Source: Bacteroidia bacterium (GTDB taxonomy: Bacteria > Bacteroidota > Bacteroidia > Chitinophagales > Saprospiraceae). From it: a DNA stretch of 64,000 nt. Positions 1 through 7,940 of this stretch are shown here, piece after piece. The position numbers were made by a program, and so were the translations under genes. Below the pieces are notes generated by a model. It had not been told where the DNA came from. It was given only the letters and a program-made list of their open reading frames with translations, and made no database searches. The first letter of the stretch is position 1. Each line of letters starts with the position of its first letter. The stretch covers positions 23,171 through 87,170 of the forward strand of contig JAUIKE010000008.1 of the NCBI GenBank assembly GCA_030430845.1, given 5' to 3'.

Positions 1-254
1 TTTGGACTCATCCTACTCAGCAAGGAAAAGGCTATATGAGTGAAGCCGTAGCTGTTGTGATCCGTTTTGGATTTGAACAATTGAAGGCAAAACGCATCGA
101 AGCCTGTCATGCGCTGTGGAATAAAGCCAGTGAAAGGGTATTGAAAAAAAACGGTATGGAATTTATTCGTTATATTGAAAAAGGCTTTCAGAAAAAAGGA
201 AAATGGGTAGCTGAAAATTTGTTAGGCATTGACAAACCTATAGCAAATAAATGA
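1..254 (+). CDS. GNAT-family N-acetyltransferase, C-terminal part
   Basis: The reading frame is open from base 3 at the left edge to a TGA at 252-254, so the 5' part of the gene lies outside the window. The visible residues WTHPTQQGKGYMSEAV match the acetyl-CoA-binding motif A and following helix of GNAT acetyltransferases of the RimJ/RimL type, and the later segment NKASERVLKKNGMEF matches motif B, where a side-chain neighbour N-x-x-S helps hold CoA. Such enzymes acetylate ribosomal protein N-termini or small amines; the substrate cannot be told from this piece. It is followed by about 100 bases of AT-rich spacer before pckA, in the same direction. Confidence 0.75.
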   Translation, partial: WTHPTQQGKGYMSEAVAVVIRFGFEQLKAKRIEACHALWNKASERVLKKNGMEFIRYIEKGFQKKGKWVAENLLGIDKPIANK

Positions 255-351
255 TTTTGATCATTCGTTATTCTCAAGTTACTTTTTACCTTTCCGCTGT
301 AATTGTAACCCAAATGTAATCCATTATTCCAACTATAAAACAGAAAAATCA

Positions 352-1938
352 ATGAGTTTCAATTTAAGGCAGTATGGTATTGAAGTCGACACCATTCACA
401 GAAACACTAGTGTACCTATATTGTACGAATTAGGTCTCCGTAAAGAAAAAGGTACCGCCATTTCCAATGTGGGGGCCTTACTCGTTTATTCGGGTGAAAA
501 AACAGGCCGTAGCCCAAAAGATAAGCGCGTAGTTCGTAATCCCGAATCAGAAAACAACATCGACTGGGGGGACATCAACATCGAAATGGATGAGCATGTT
601 TTTATGATCAACCGCGAACGTGCCATGGACTTTCTGAACACCCGCGAGCGAATCTACGTTGTAGATGCCTTTGCAGGATGGGATCCCAATTACCGCCTGA
701 AGGTCAGAGTTATTTGCACCAGAGCCTACCATGCCCTGTTTATGCAAAATATGCTCATCATGCCCACCCAGGAAGAACTGGACAACTTCGGTGAGCCCGA
801 CTACGTAATATTCAACGGAGGAGGATTCCCAGCCAACCGCTATACTTCCAGAATGACTTCCAAAACTAGTGTTGGGGTAGACCTGGAAAGAAAAGAAATC
901 GTCATACTAGGTACCGAATATGCCGGTGAAATGAAAAAAGGCGTTTTCTCCGTTATGAACTACCTGATGCCGCTACAGAATGTAATGCCGATGCACTGCT
1001 CAGCTAACGTAGGAGAATCAGGAGATGTATCTATCCTGTTTGGTCTGTCCGGTACAGGAAAAACAACGCTGAGTGCTGATCCTAAGCGCAAGCTGATCGG
1101 AGATGATGAGCACTGCTGGACGGCCGACGGCGTCTTCAACATCGAAGGAGGCTGCTATGCTAAGGCAATCGACCTGTCTGCGGAAAAAGAACCGGATATC
1201 TTCAACGCCATTCGCTATGGTACCGTCCTGGAGAATGTCGTATTTGACCAAAAAACCCGTGAGGTGGACTATACGGATGTTTCCATCACACAGAATACAC
1301 GGGCTTCTTACCCTATCCAATACATTGATAACATCCAAATGCCTTGCATGGCAGGGCATCCGAAAAATATCATATTCCTGACCTGTGACGCTTTTGGGGT
1401 ATTGCCTCCAGTAAGTAAACTCACTCCAGAGCAGGCCAGCTACCACTTTATTTCAGGCTATACAGCCAAAGTAGCCGGTACGGAAATGGGGATTACCGAA
1501 CCACAAGCTACCTTCTCAGCTTGTTTTGGAGCTGCCTTCATGATGTGGCATCCCAACAAGTATGCGGAGCTCCTGGCGAAAAAAATGATCGACCACAATA
1601 CCAATGCCTGGTTGGTCAATACCGGCTGGACGGGCGGCGCTCATGGCGTAGGTTCCCGAATGAAACTCAAATTCACGCGGGCTATGATCGATGCCATCCA
1701 CAATGATGACTTTGAGGGTGTAGAAATGGTTCAGGATGAAGAATTTGGTTTTAGCATTCCTACCGAATGCCCCGGCGTCCCATCTGAAGTACTTTTACCT
1801 AGAAATACATGGGACGATAAGCTCGCATATGACAAAACAAAAGGTAGGCTCATCGGCTTATTCCAGGAAAACTTCAAGAAATTTGAAGCCCAGGTTAATC
1901 CACAAATTGTGGATGCAGGGCCTAAAGTTACTGCCTAA
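352..1938 (+). CDS. pckA: phosphoenolpyruvate carboxykinase (ATP)
   Basis: 528 residues, the normal length for the ATP-dependent family. The enzyme converts oxaloacetate plus ATP to phosphoenolpyruvate, CO2 and ADP in the cytoplasm, the first committed step of gluconeogenesis. Visible motifs are the substrate loop RSPKDKR near residue 46, the kinase P-loop GLSGTGKTTLS near residue 231, and the metal-binding GDDEHCW just after it, where most homologues have G rather than C. The start ATG at 352 gives the expected N-terminus (MSFNLRQYGIE). A hairpin follows directly at 1951-1992. Together with gap and pgk nearby it makes this part of the window a glycolysis/gluconeogenesis neighbourhood, although the genes are not one operon. 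Confidence 0.97.
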   Translation: MSFNLRQYGIEVDTIHRNTSVPILYELGLRKEKGTAISNVGALLVYSGEKTGRSPKDKRVVRNPESENNIDWGDINIEMDEHVFMINRERAMDFLNTRERIYVVDAFAGWDPNYRLKVRVICTRAYHALFMQNMLIMPTQEELDNFGEPDYVIFNGGGFPANRYTSRMTSKTSVGVDLERKEIVILGTEYAGEMKKGVFSVMNYLMPLQNVMPMHCSANVGESGDVSILFGLSGTGKTTLSADPKRKLIGDDEHCWTADGVFNIEGGCYAKAIDLSAEKEPDIFNAIRYGTVLENVVFDQKTREVDYTDVSITQNTRASYPIQYIDNIQMPCMAGHPKNIIFLTCDAFGVLPPVSKLTPEQASYHFISGYTAKVAGTEMGITEPQATFSACFGAAFMMWHPNKYAELLAKKMIDHNTNAWLVNTGWTGGAHGVGSRMKLKFTRAMIDAIHNDDFEGVEMVQDEEFGFSIPTECPGVPSEVLLPRNTWDDKLAYDKTKGRLIGLFQENFKKFEAQVNPQIVDAGPKVTA

Positions 1939-1950
1939 ATTTGTTAGAAG

Positions 1951-1992
1951 ATGGGGCTGTCTCATCCGCCTGTAGGTTAATGAGCAGCCCCA
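1951..1992 (+). terminator. hairpin after pckA (solo B-module)
   Basis: GGGGCTG-t-CTCAT pairs with ATGAGCAGCCCC across a loop that contains CCGCCTG; ATTCTTTTT follows. It acts as a plausible terminator for pckA. The outer GGGGC/GCCCC and inner CTCATCCGCC are shared with the B-modules at 5245, 14708, 23094, 25841 and 34441. Confidence 0.6.
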
Positions 1993-2017
1993 TATGATTC
2001 TTTTTATCTTTAACCTT

Positions 2018-2483
2018 ATGCTTACCAACTTAAAAAAACTGATCCAAGGCAAAGAAAGTCGTCAGATCATTCAATTCCTGGAAGATCATCCTGAAGTTAT
2101 GGAGCAAACGGACGAAAAAGGGACTTCCGGCTTTTTTCAATCAAACGAATATTGCACAATGGCTGCTGAAAAAAGGAGCAGATCCGGATTTGCAGGCGAA
2201 TAACCCGTCCAAAGTGAACGCCCTACATGCCTCCGTAGCCAAAGAAAATACAGAACTGATTCAGGCCTTTTTGGAAAATGGCGCTAACCCCAATCTACCT
2301 CAAACACAGGGGGTGACACCTTTACATTCAGCCGCTCATAGAGGCAACCCTCTCATTGTCAGACTACTCCTTGATCATGGTGCCAGTGTCAGTCAAAAGA
2401 TGGATAATGGAGATGATGCTCATTCCATTGCTGTGCGAGACGGCTATTCTGAATTAGCGGAGCTATTAAAAAATTTAAAGTAA
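2018..2483 (+). pseudogene. ankyrin-repeat protein with a frameshift
   Basis: Two overlapping frames together encode one ankyrin protein of about 155 residues. The first frame, from ATG 2018 (or 1994), gives MLTNLKKLIQGKES and runs through EQTDEKGTSGFF. The sense then continues in the +1 frame as NQTNIAQWLLKKGADPDLQ and three further ankyrin repeats with the hallmark TPLHSAAHRGN and LLLDHGA motifs, ending at 2481-2483. The switch lies at a run of six T at 2132-2137, where a 1-base change would restore the frame. Ankyrin repeats bind other proteins; no partner is evident. The FG-GAP gene begins one base after the stop, so the two were probably translated together. It could be a genuine mutation, an assembly error at the homopolymer, or less likely a programmed shift. 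Confidence 0.65.
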
Positions 2484-2484
2484 G

Positions 2485-3609
2485 ATGAAAAAACACATTT
2501 TTTCCTTTTTTACATTCATTCTGCTTACCTCTCTGGTCTATTCTCAGCAAAATTATTTTTACAATCCCAATCAGCGTTTTTCATTTGGCACGGAAAAAAA
2601 TCGATCAGCCTCCATTAGTGTAGGAGATATAGACGGGGATGGCGATAACGACGTCATCATAGCCAATGGAAGGCATTGGCCCGAACAGAACTATATTTTC
2701 TTTAATTCAGGCTTTGGTACTTTTACAGTGTCTAAGCCACTTGGCGTAGAACGGGCTACCACCTACGCGGCTGAGCTGTCTGATCTGGACGGGGATGGCG
2801 ATCTGGACCTGGTCACCGGAAATGATATGGCGCCCAATTGCATATTTTTAAATGATGGTAAAGGGAACTTCACCAAAAGTGGAAATTTTGGCAGGGATTA
2901 TGCGCCTACCCGAAATATCACCCTGGCTGACATCGACCAGGATGGCGACATTGATATTCTGATTACCAATCGGGGACAAGAAAACGAAATTTGTCTGAAT
3001 AACGGCCAGGGGCAGTTTCCTGAAAACATTGCCTTTGGGAGCCAGGACGATTCCACCATTGATGTCGAAATAGCTGATATTGATAAGGATGGTGATAACG
3101 ACCTCATACTAGCCAACAGAGATGGACAGCAGAATTATATTTACCTCAATGAAAAGCTGGATTTTTCTCAAAAAATTCCCTTTGGTACAGGCTCTGATGA
3201 AACCCGCTCCATAGCTGTAGCTGATTTAAACAAGGATGGGTATTTAGATTTAATTGCAGGAAATATTAGAGAGGAGAATCGCATCTATTTTGGAGATGGA
3301 AAAAACAATTTTTCTGAATCTTTCAACCTGGGGGAGGAATCCAATACCTATTCCATAAGCTGCGAGGATCTGAATGGGGACGGCCTGCCCGACATTGTAG
3401 TTGGCAACTCCGGCCAGCCCAATCTCGTTTTTCTAAATAAATCCAATGGGAAAGATTTTGAGCGAATAGAACTGAGTCAGAGAAGTTTTAACACGTATGA
3501 TATTATTGTAGGAGATCTTAATAAAGACGGATATCCCGAAATTTTGGAATCCAATTCCGATGAAGTAAATCTGTATTACATCAATCGGTTGGGGGCTGCA
3601 AAAAAATAA
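2485..3609 (+). CDS. secreted FG-GAP/VCBS repeat protein
   Basis: 374 residues. An N-terminal signal peptide (KKHIFSFFTFILLTSLVYS, cleavage before Q) is followed by seven repeats of about 50 residues, each with a calcium-binding loop of the FG-GAP/VCBS type, for example DIDGDGDNDVIIAN, DLDGDGDLDLVTGN and DLNKDGYLDLIAGN. This is the layout of a seven-bladed beta-propeller stabilised by Ca2+, as in integrin alpha chains. There is no T9SS sorting domain and no lipobox, so a periplasmic or released protein is expected. The last loop (DLNKDGYPEILESN) is degenerate, with E replacing the usual D. Its ATG lies one base after the ankyrin stop, which suggests translational coupling. Function is unknown. 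Confidence 0.85.
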   Translation: MKKHIFSFFTFILLTSLVYSQQNYFYNPNQRFSFGTEKNRSASISVGDIDGDGDNDVIIANGRHWPEQNYIFFNSGFGTFTVSKPLGVERATTYAAELSDLDGDGDLDLVTGNDMAPNCIFLNDGKGNFTKSGNFGRDYAPTRNITLADIDQDGDIDILITNRGQENEICLNNGQGQFPENIAFGSQDDSTIDVEIADIDKDGDNDLILANRDGQQNYIYLNEKLDFSQKIPFGTGSDETRSIAVADLNKDGYLDLIAGNIREENRIYFGDGKNNFSESFNLGEESNTYSISCEDLNGDGLPDIVVGNSGQPNLVFLNKSNGKDFERIELSQRSFNTYDIIVGDLNKDGYPEILESNSDEVNLYYINRLGAAKK

Positions 3610-3637
3610 GGTCTGAAGAGAGTGCCTCTCCAGACCT
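3610..3637 (+). terminator. hairpin after the FG-GAP gene
   Basis: GGTCTG-a-AGAG pairs with CTCT-c-CAGACC immediately after the stop codon. No clear T-run follows, so it may act as an RNA end-protecting hairpin as much as a terminator. It separates the + strand gene from the minus-strand tRNA genes. Confidence 0.5.
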
Positions 3638-3651
3638 ATAGTGAGATCAGG

Positions 3652-3723
3652 TAGCCCGTACGGGATTCGAACCCGTGTTACCAGGATGAAAACCTGACGT
3701 CCTAACCCCTAGACGAACGGGCC
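3652..3723 (-). tRNA. tRNA-Glu (UUC), copy 1
   Basis: 72 bases read on the minus strand. The acceptor arms GGCCCGT/ACGGGCT pair with one G-U, the T-arm is CGGG-TTCGAAT-CCCG, and the anticodon loop TTTTCAT contains TTC (Glu). CCA is not encoded. The anticodon stem begins with a T opposite G, where copy 2 has C opposite G; otherwise the two copies look identical. Confidence 0.97.
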
Positions 3724-3734
3724 AAGGGTAATTG

Positions 3735-3766
3735 GTTATTTTGTTATTTTGTTATTTTGTTATTTG
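3735..3766. repeat. 8-bp tandem repeat between tRNA genes
   Basis: Four consecutive units of GTTATTTT (the last GTTATTTG) lie in the 109-base spacer between the two tRNA-Glu genes. A related AAATAACCAAATATAAAA stretch follows at about 3810. It looks like slippage-prone spacer DNA. Confidence 0.7.
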
Positions 3767-3832
3767 GCTATTTGATGCTTAATAGAAATTAGCAAAATGA
3801 CCAAATATAAAAATAACCAAATATAAAACTGG

Positions 3833-3904
3833 TAGCCCGTACGGGATTCGAACCCGTGTTACCAGGATGAAAACCTGGCGTCCTAACCCCTAGACGAACG
3901 GGCC
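3833..3904 (-). tRNA. tRNA-Glu (UUC), copy 2
   Basis: Second complete 72-base tRNA-Glu on the minus strand, with the same acceptor, T-arm and TTC anticodon as copy 1 and a fully Watson-Crick anticodon stem (CCAGG/CCTGG). It is the promoter-proximal copy, so the two probably share one transcript with copy 1 downstream. Confidence 0.97.
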
Positions 3905-3999
3905 AGTTCTGACACGCATTTGAATAAATTCACAGCCTGTGATAAGCTCTAATATTATCCAAATATTAATTTTTTGTACACTTTTCTTTTAAAGCGTTG

Positions 4000-4007
4000 C
4001 AAATATA
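4000..4007 (-). promoter_or_regulatory. candidate -7 box for the tRNA-Glu pair
   Basis: On the minus strand the bases read TATATTTG, a full match to the Bacteroidota -7 consensus TAnnTTTG. It would start RNA near 3993, about 90 bases before tRNA-Glu copy 2. No clear TTG -33 element is seen 19-20 bases upstream. The rest of 3905-4236 is AT-rich, with no gene seen; it must also hold the promoter for gap, which I could not place. Confidence 0.4.
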
Positions 4008-4236
4008 GGCCATTCTTTGAAAAAGAAAAACTGCTGGCCTAAATTTTTTTCTTTAAATGCAGTTAGTCTCGTCAAAATCATTTTATTTTGGACTGCAGAC
4101 TAATAAAAGTCATTGTTTGCAACAAGTCTAAGCCCGAAATTGTTCCATGAAAGGAATTATTGTTATTTTTACACTAAGTAAATTCCAAAAGAAATCGGAA
4201 CCAACTTTAATTATTTAACTAAATCGAATAACACTC

Positions 4237-5235
4237 ATGTCAAAAAAAATCGCAATTAACGGATTTGGCCGTATCGGAAGACTCACTTTTCGTAATCTGC
4301 TTCAAAAAGAAGGCGTGGAGGTTGTCGCCATCAACGATTTAACAGACAATGCAACGCTTGCCCACCTATTAAAATATGACTCTGCACAGGGTCCGTTTGA
4401 AGGAACTGTAGAAAGCACTGAAGACTCCCTGATCGTAAATGGAAAAGCGATCCATGCTTCTTCAGAAAGAAACCCTGAAGCATTGCCATGGAAAGAAATG
4501 GGTGTTGATCTGGTCTTGGAATGTACCGGTATTTTCCGCTCCAAGGAAAAAGCAGGAATGCACCTGACTGCCGGCGCGAAGGACGTAGTTATTTCTGCTC
4601 CTGCTAAAGGTGGAGGGGTTCAAACCATTGTATTGGGGGTAAATGATGATGAGTTGGATCGTCGCCATAATGTTTTTTCCAATGCTTCTTGTACCACTAA
4701 CTGTCTGGCTCCTGTAGCCAAGATCATGAATGATAATTTTGGCATTGTGGGCGGTTCCATGACCACTACCCATGCTTATACTGCTGACCAAAACATTCAG
4801 GATGCACCTCACAGTGATCTTCGCCGTGCCCGTGCTGCTGCGTTTAACATCGTTCCTACCAGTACAGGAGCTGCTGCTGCTACCGGTAAGGTTATTCCTG
4901 CACTGGCCGGCAAATTAGATGCCATCGCCGTACGGGTGCCTGTTGTGACGGGTTCTATGATCGAGCTGAACGTTTTATTGGAAAAATCTACTACTGTTGA
5001 AGAGATCAATTCTATTTTCAAAGAAAAGGCAGAAGGGCCTCTGAAAGGAATTTTGCAATATTCCACAGATCCTTTGGTATCTAGTGATATTGTTCGTAAT
5101 CCTCACTCTTCTATCTTTGATTCGCTCATGACTTCTGTTAACGGAAACATGGCGAAGGTAGTAAGCTGGTATGATAACGAAGCAGGCTATTCTGCACGTC
5201 TGGCTGATCTGGCTTGCCTGATCCTTGATAAATAA
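4237..5235 (+). CDS. gap: glyceraldehyde-3-phosphate dehydrogenase, type I
   Basis: 332 residues, standard length. It oxidises glyceraldehyde 3-phosphate to 1,3-bisphosphoglycerate with NAD+ and phosphate in cytoplasmic glycolysis, and works in reverse in gluconeogenesis. The N-terminal Rossmann motif INGFGRIGR, the catalytic loop SNASCTTNCLAP with the active-site Cys near residue 150, and the C-terminal SWYDNEAGYS are all intact. ATG 4237 yields the canonical MSKKIAINGFG start. The gene is followed by a two-hairpin element and then pgk in the same direction, the usual gap-pgk order, so the element at 5245-5346 may tune how much transcript reaches pgk. Confidence 0.98.
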   Translation: MSKKIAINGFGRIGRLTFRNLLQKEGVEVVAINDLTDNATLAHLLKYDSAQGPFEGTVESTEDSLIVNGKAIHASSERNPEALPWKEMGVDLVLECTGIFRSKEKAGMHLTAGAKDVVISAPAKGGGVQTIVLGVNDDELDRRHNVFSNASCTTNCLAPVAKIMNDNFGIVGGSMTTTHAYTADQNIQDAPHSDLRRARAAAFNIVPTSTGAAAATGKVIPALAGKLDAIAVRVPVVTGSMIELNVLLEKSTTVEEINSIFKEKAEGPLKGILQYSTDPLVSSDIVRNPHSSIFDSLMTSVNGNMAKVVSWYDNEAGYSARLADLACLILDK

Positions 5236-5244
5236 ATCCTACAT

Positions 5245-5346
5245 ATTGGGGCTGTTTAACCCATACGGGTCAAACAGCCCAATAGAATTCTTACAGTGTG
5301 TCTTTTTAAAGAAAAAAACTATGTTTTTTTCTTTAAAAAGACACGC
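5245..5346. repeat. two-hairpin mosaic element (B then A) between gap and pgk
   Basis: B-module 5245-5284: TTGGGGCTGTTTAACCC pairs with CGGGTCAAACAGCCCAA, one bulged base. A-module 5296-5346: GTCTTTTTAAAGAAAAAAAC pairs perfectly with its complement around a TAT loop. The A-module core, T-run then A-G-A-run then C, matches those at 26640 and 34380. It probably serves as a terminator or attenuator after gap. Confidence 0.7.
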
Positions 5347-5414
5347 TATAAAATATTATCGGCTGCAAACCTTATGTGGTTGAGACAGCTACAACAAAAC
5401 CTCTACATTCTGCT

Positions 5415-6614
5415 ATGAATTTTAATTTCAATGGTAAAAAAGTACTCCTGCGGGTGGACTTTAATGTGCCCCTAAACAGCCAATTCGAGGTAACGGATGA
5501 TACCCGTATCCGTGGCGCTCTTCCAACCATACAACATATTTTAGATAATGGCGGATCGGCCATTTTGATGTCTCACCTGGGACGTCCAGGCAAAAAGCTG
5601 AAGGAGGACGGATCTATCGACGTCGAAAAATTCACCTTGAAGCACGTCGTTAGCCGGCTTTCAGATTTGCTGGACAGAAAGGTGCTGTTTTGTGATGAAA
5701 CATTCGGTCCTAAAGCCACTCAAATGGCGGCAGATCTAAAGCCAGGAGAAGTGCTCGTTCTGGAAAACACTCGTTTTAACTCTGGAGAATCCAAAGGAGA
5801 TGAAGCGATGGCCAAAGAACTGGCCCAGTTAGCCGATATCTATCTCAATGATGCTTTCGGCTCAGCGCACCGCGCTCACGCTTCTACCACTACCGTTGCT
5901 CAATTCTTTGATAAGGATGCCAAAGGCTTTGGCTTTTTAATGCAGAAAGAAATTGAGAACGCCAATAAAGTACTCAATAATCCCGATCGGCCTTTAACGG
6001 CTATCATCGGGGGAGCAAAAGTATCCGATAAAATTTTGCTGCTGGAAAAACTAATTGACTTCGTCAATTCGCTCATTATAGGAGGAGGTATGGCGTATAC
6101 CTTTATCAAAGCACAAGGCGGACAGGTAGGTAACTCTCTCGTAGAGGACGATCGCCTGGAACTCGCCAAGCAATTGCTACGGAAAGCAGAAGCTAAAGGC
6201 GTCAATATTCTCCTGCCTGTGGATTCCGTCGCAGCCGATCAGTTCTCCAATGATGCCAGCTTTAAAACCGTCCAGAGTAGCGAAATTGAAGCAGGCTGGA
6301 TGGGATTGGATATCGGTGAAAAAGCCAGAGTCGACTTTGCCGAAGCTATTTTAGCTTCCAAAACCCTGCTTTGGAACGGTCCGATGGGCGTTTTTGAAAT
6401 GGATAACTTTGCCAACGGTACCAAAGCCATTGCAGAGGCTGTAGCGGCTGCTACTGCCAAAGGGGCCTTCTCATTGGTCGGAGGCGGCGATTCTGTTGCT
6501 GCTGTTAATCAAATGGGACTGGCTGATGAGGTCAGCTATGTGTCTACTGGTGGCGGTGCGATGCTGGAATTTCTGGAAGGAAAAGAATTACCTGGGATTG
6601 CAGCTATTAAATAA
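5415..6614 (+). CDS. pgk: phosphoglycerate kinase
   Basis: 399 residues from ATG 5415; an in-frame GTG at 5376 would add 13 residues (METATTKPLHSA-like) with no family counterpart, so the internal ATG giving MNFNFNGKKVLLRVD is preferred. It transfers phosphate from 1,3-bisphosphoglycerate to ADP in glycolysis. Intact motifs are RVDFNVPL, SHLGRPGK, the substrate-binding ENTRFN and AHRAHAST, the hinge and nucleotide motifs IIGGAKVSDK and NGPMGVFE, and the phosphate-binding LVGGGDSVAA near the end. It follows gap and is closed by a strong hairpin at 6613-6650 shared with the convergent reductase gene. Confidence 0.97.
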   Translation: MNFNFNGKKVLLRVDFNVPLNSQFEVTDDTRIRGALPTIQHILDNGGSAILMSHLGRPGKKLKEDGSIDVEKFTLKHVVSRLSDLLDRKVLFCDETFGPKATQMAADLKPGEVLVLENTRFNSGESKGDEAMAKELAQLADIYLNDAFGSAHRAHASTTTVAQFFDKDAKGFGFLMQKEIENANKVLNNPDRPLTAIIGGAKVSDKILLLEKLIDFVNSLIIGGGMAYTFIKAQGGQVGNSLVEDDRLELAKQLLRKAEAKGVNILLPVDSVAADQFSNDASFKTVQSSEIEAGWMGLDIGEKARVDFAEAILASKTLLWNGPMGVFEMDNFANGTKAIAEAVAAATAKGAFSLVGGGDSVAAVNQMGLADEVSYVSTGGGAMLEFLEGKELPGIAAIK

Positions 6615-6650
6615 AAAAAACGGGTGCTGGACGGCACCCGTTTTTTTTTT
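6613..6650. terminator. bidirectional terminator between pgk and the reductase
   Basis: ACGGGTGC and GCACCCGT pair around a six-base loop, with eight A before and ten T after, so it works on either strand for the two convergent genes. It overlaps the last bases of both coding regions. Confidence 0.9.
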
Positions 6651-7656
6651 ACTCAAACCCCTGCACTCCCTGCACGGTAGTATATTTAAAACTTAGTTTC
6701 TGATCTGGGTTGATATACTTAAAGGCCGACTGGCACATCAGCGTCGCCTCATGGAACCCACAGAGGATCAATTTTAGCTTCCCGGGATAGGTATTGATAT
6801 CGCCAATGGCGTAAATCCCTTCCACATTGGTACTATAATCGAACGTATCTACCTCAATGGCATTCTTATCGATCTTCAGCCCCCAATCACCAATGGGGCC
6901 TAACTTAGGTGTCAGGCCAAATAGTGGAATAAAGTGATCGGCTGATTTTTTGATCTCACCTTGTTCTTTCTGCTTAATAATGACGTCGGTTAATCGTCCG
7001 TTTCCACTCAGTCCTACTGCCTGTGCATCCGTCAACAAGGAGATTTTTCCATCATTGGCCAATTCCATTACTTTTTCAACCGAATCCGGAGCCCCTCTGA
7101 ATTCTTTGCGACGGTGGATCAAGGTGACTTCCTTAGCGACATCCGCCAGATAAATGGTCCAGTCGAGTGCCGAATCGCCGCCACCTGCTACCACCACCCT
7201 CTTATCGCGATAAACTTCAGGATCGCGGATGATGTATTCTACGCCTTTATCTTCGAAGAGCTCTAAATTTTTCAAAGGCGGCTTACGAGGCTCAAAGGAA
7301 CCCAGGCCGCCTGCAATGGCGATGACCGGGGCATTGAGTTCTGTGCCTTTATTCGTTGTCAATTTAAAGGTATTATCCTCTAATCTTTCGATATGCTCTG
7401 CTCGCTCCCCAAGGGTGAAACCAGGCTTAAAAGGAGCGATTTGTTCCATCAGACGGTCGACCAAATCACCAGCCAGGATCGATGGATAACCGGGAATATC
7501 ATAGATAGGTTTCTTTGGGTAAATCTCGGCAAGTTGGCCGCCCGGTATCGGAAGTGCATCCACCAAATGACAATGCATTTTTAACAGCCCGGCCTCAAAA
7601 ACAGTAAACAGGCCGACGGGGCCGGCACCAACAATTAGGATATCTGTTTTGATCAT
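6649..7656 (-). CDS. ferredoxin-NADP+ reductase, thioredoxin-reductase-like (YumC type)
   Basis: 335 residues from the ATG at 7656, giving MIKTDILIVGAGPVGL; 17 more residues upstream (MSNITRIFATS...) overlap the candidate promoter and are rejected. It is a two-domain flavoprotein: an FAD-binding fold at the N-terminus (GAGPVG, then IPGGQL) and an NAD(P)H domain with GGGDSALDW near residue 158. The second FAD-contacting segment YAIGDINTYPGK lies near residue 285. It lacks the CxxC redox pair of thioredoxin reductase, which places it with type 2 ferredoxin/flavodoxin-NADP reductases that move electrons between NADPH and ferredoxin. It is convergent with pgk and appears monocistronic. Confidence 0.88.
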   Translation of the reverse strand: MIKTDILIVGAGPVGLFTVFEAGLLKMHCHLVDALPIPGGQLAEIYPKKPIYDIPGYPSILAGDLVDRLMEQIAPFKPGFTLGERAEHIERLEDNTFKLTTNKGTELNAPVIAIAGGLGSFEPRKPPLKNLELFEDKGVEYIIRDPEVYRDKRVVVAGGGDSALDWTIYLADVAKEVTLIHRRKEFRGAPDSVEKVMELANDGKISLLTDAQAVGLSGNGRLTDVIIKQKEQGEIKKSADHFIPLFGLTPKLGPIGDWGLKIDKNAIEVDTFDYSTNVEGIYAIGDINTYPGKLKLILCGFHEATLMCQSAFKYINPDQKLSFKYTTVQGVQGFE

Positions 7657-7682
7657 GAAAATCTCTTTTCTTAGTGAAGTTG

Positions 7683-7690
7683 CAAAAATA
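7683..7690 (-). promoter_or_regulatory. candidate -7 box for the reductase gene
   Basis: The minus strand reads TATTTTTG, fitting TAnnTTTG. It would start RNA near 7676, about 20 bases before the chosen ATG at 7656, which supports that start. No clear -33 TTG at the expected spacing. Confidence 0.4.
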
Positions 7691-7811
7691 CGTGTAATAT
7701 TAGACATTTCAGAATGCCTCTCAAGTGATATTAATCACTAAAATTCAAACAGTATTACACTTTTCCGGCTCGGATTGTTTTTATAGTCAATAAAAACCAG
7801 TCGAAAATTCT

Positions 7812-7846
7812 ATAAAAAAAACTGCCGGGAAATCAATCCCGGCAGT
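7812..7846 (-). terminator. terminator of the SprB-repeat adhesin gene
   Basis: On the minus strand CTGCCGGGA pairs with TCCCGGCAG around a six-base loop and is followed by eight T, an intrinsic terminator. A second hairpin of 15-bp arms (7898-7912 with 7915-7929, one G-T pair) lies between it and the stop codon. Confidence 0.9.
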
Positions 7847-7940
7847 CTACAGATAAGTTAATTTTTGGAAATAAGAACATGCATATAGTATCTTTTGAGC
7901 ATTCAGGTGCCCAGGGGCGCCTGAATGCTTAATAAATCAC

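Noticed and set aside
1018..1446. 142-codon minus frame inside pckA
   Set aside because: Lies wholly opposite a highly conserved enzyme and shows no motif of its own.
3652..3904. tRNA-linked attachment site or genomic island
   Set aside because: No integrase, no partial tRNA copy other than the full second gene, and both flanks are housekeeping genes.
5376..5414. GTG start for pgk 13 codons upstream
   Set aside because: The added residues have no counterpart in phosphoglycerate kinases, and the ATG at 5415 gives the normal N-terminus.
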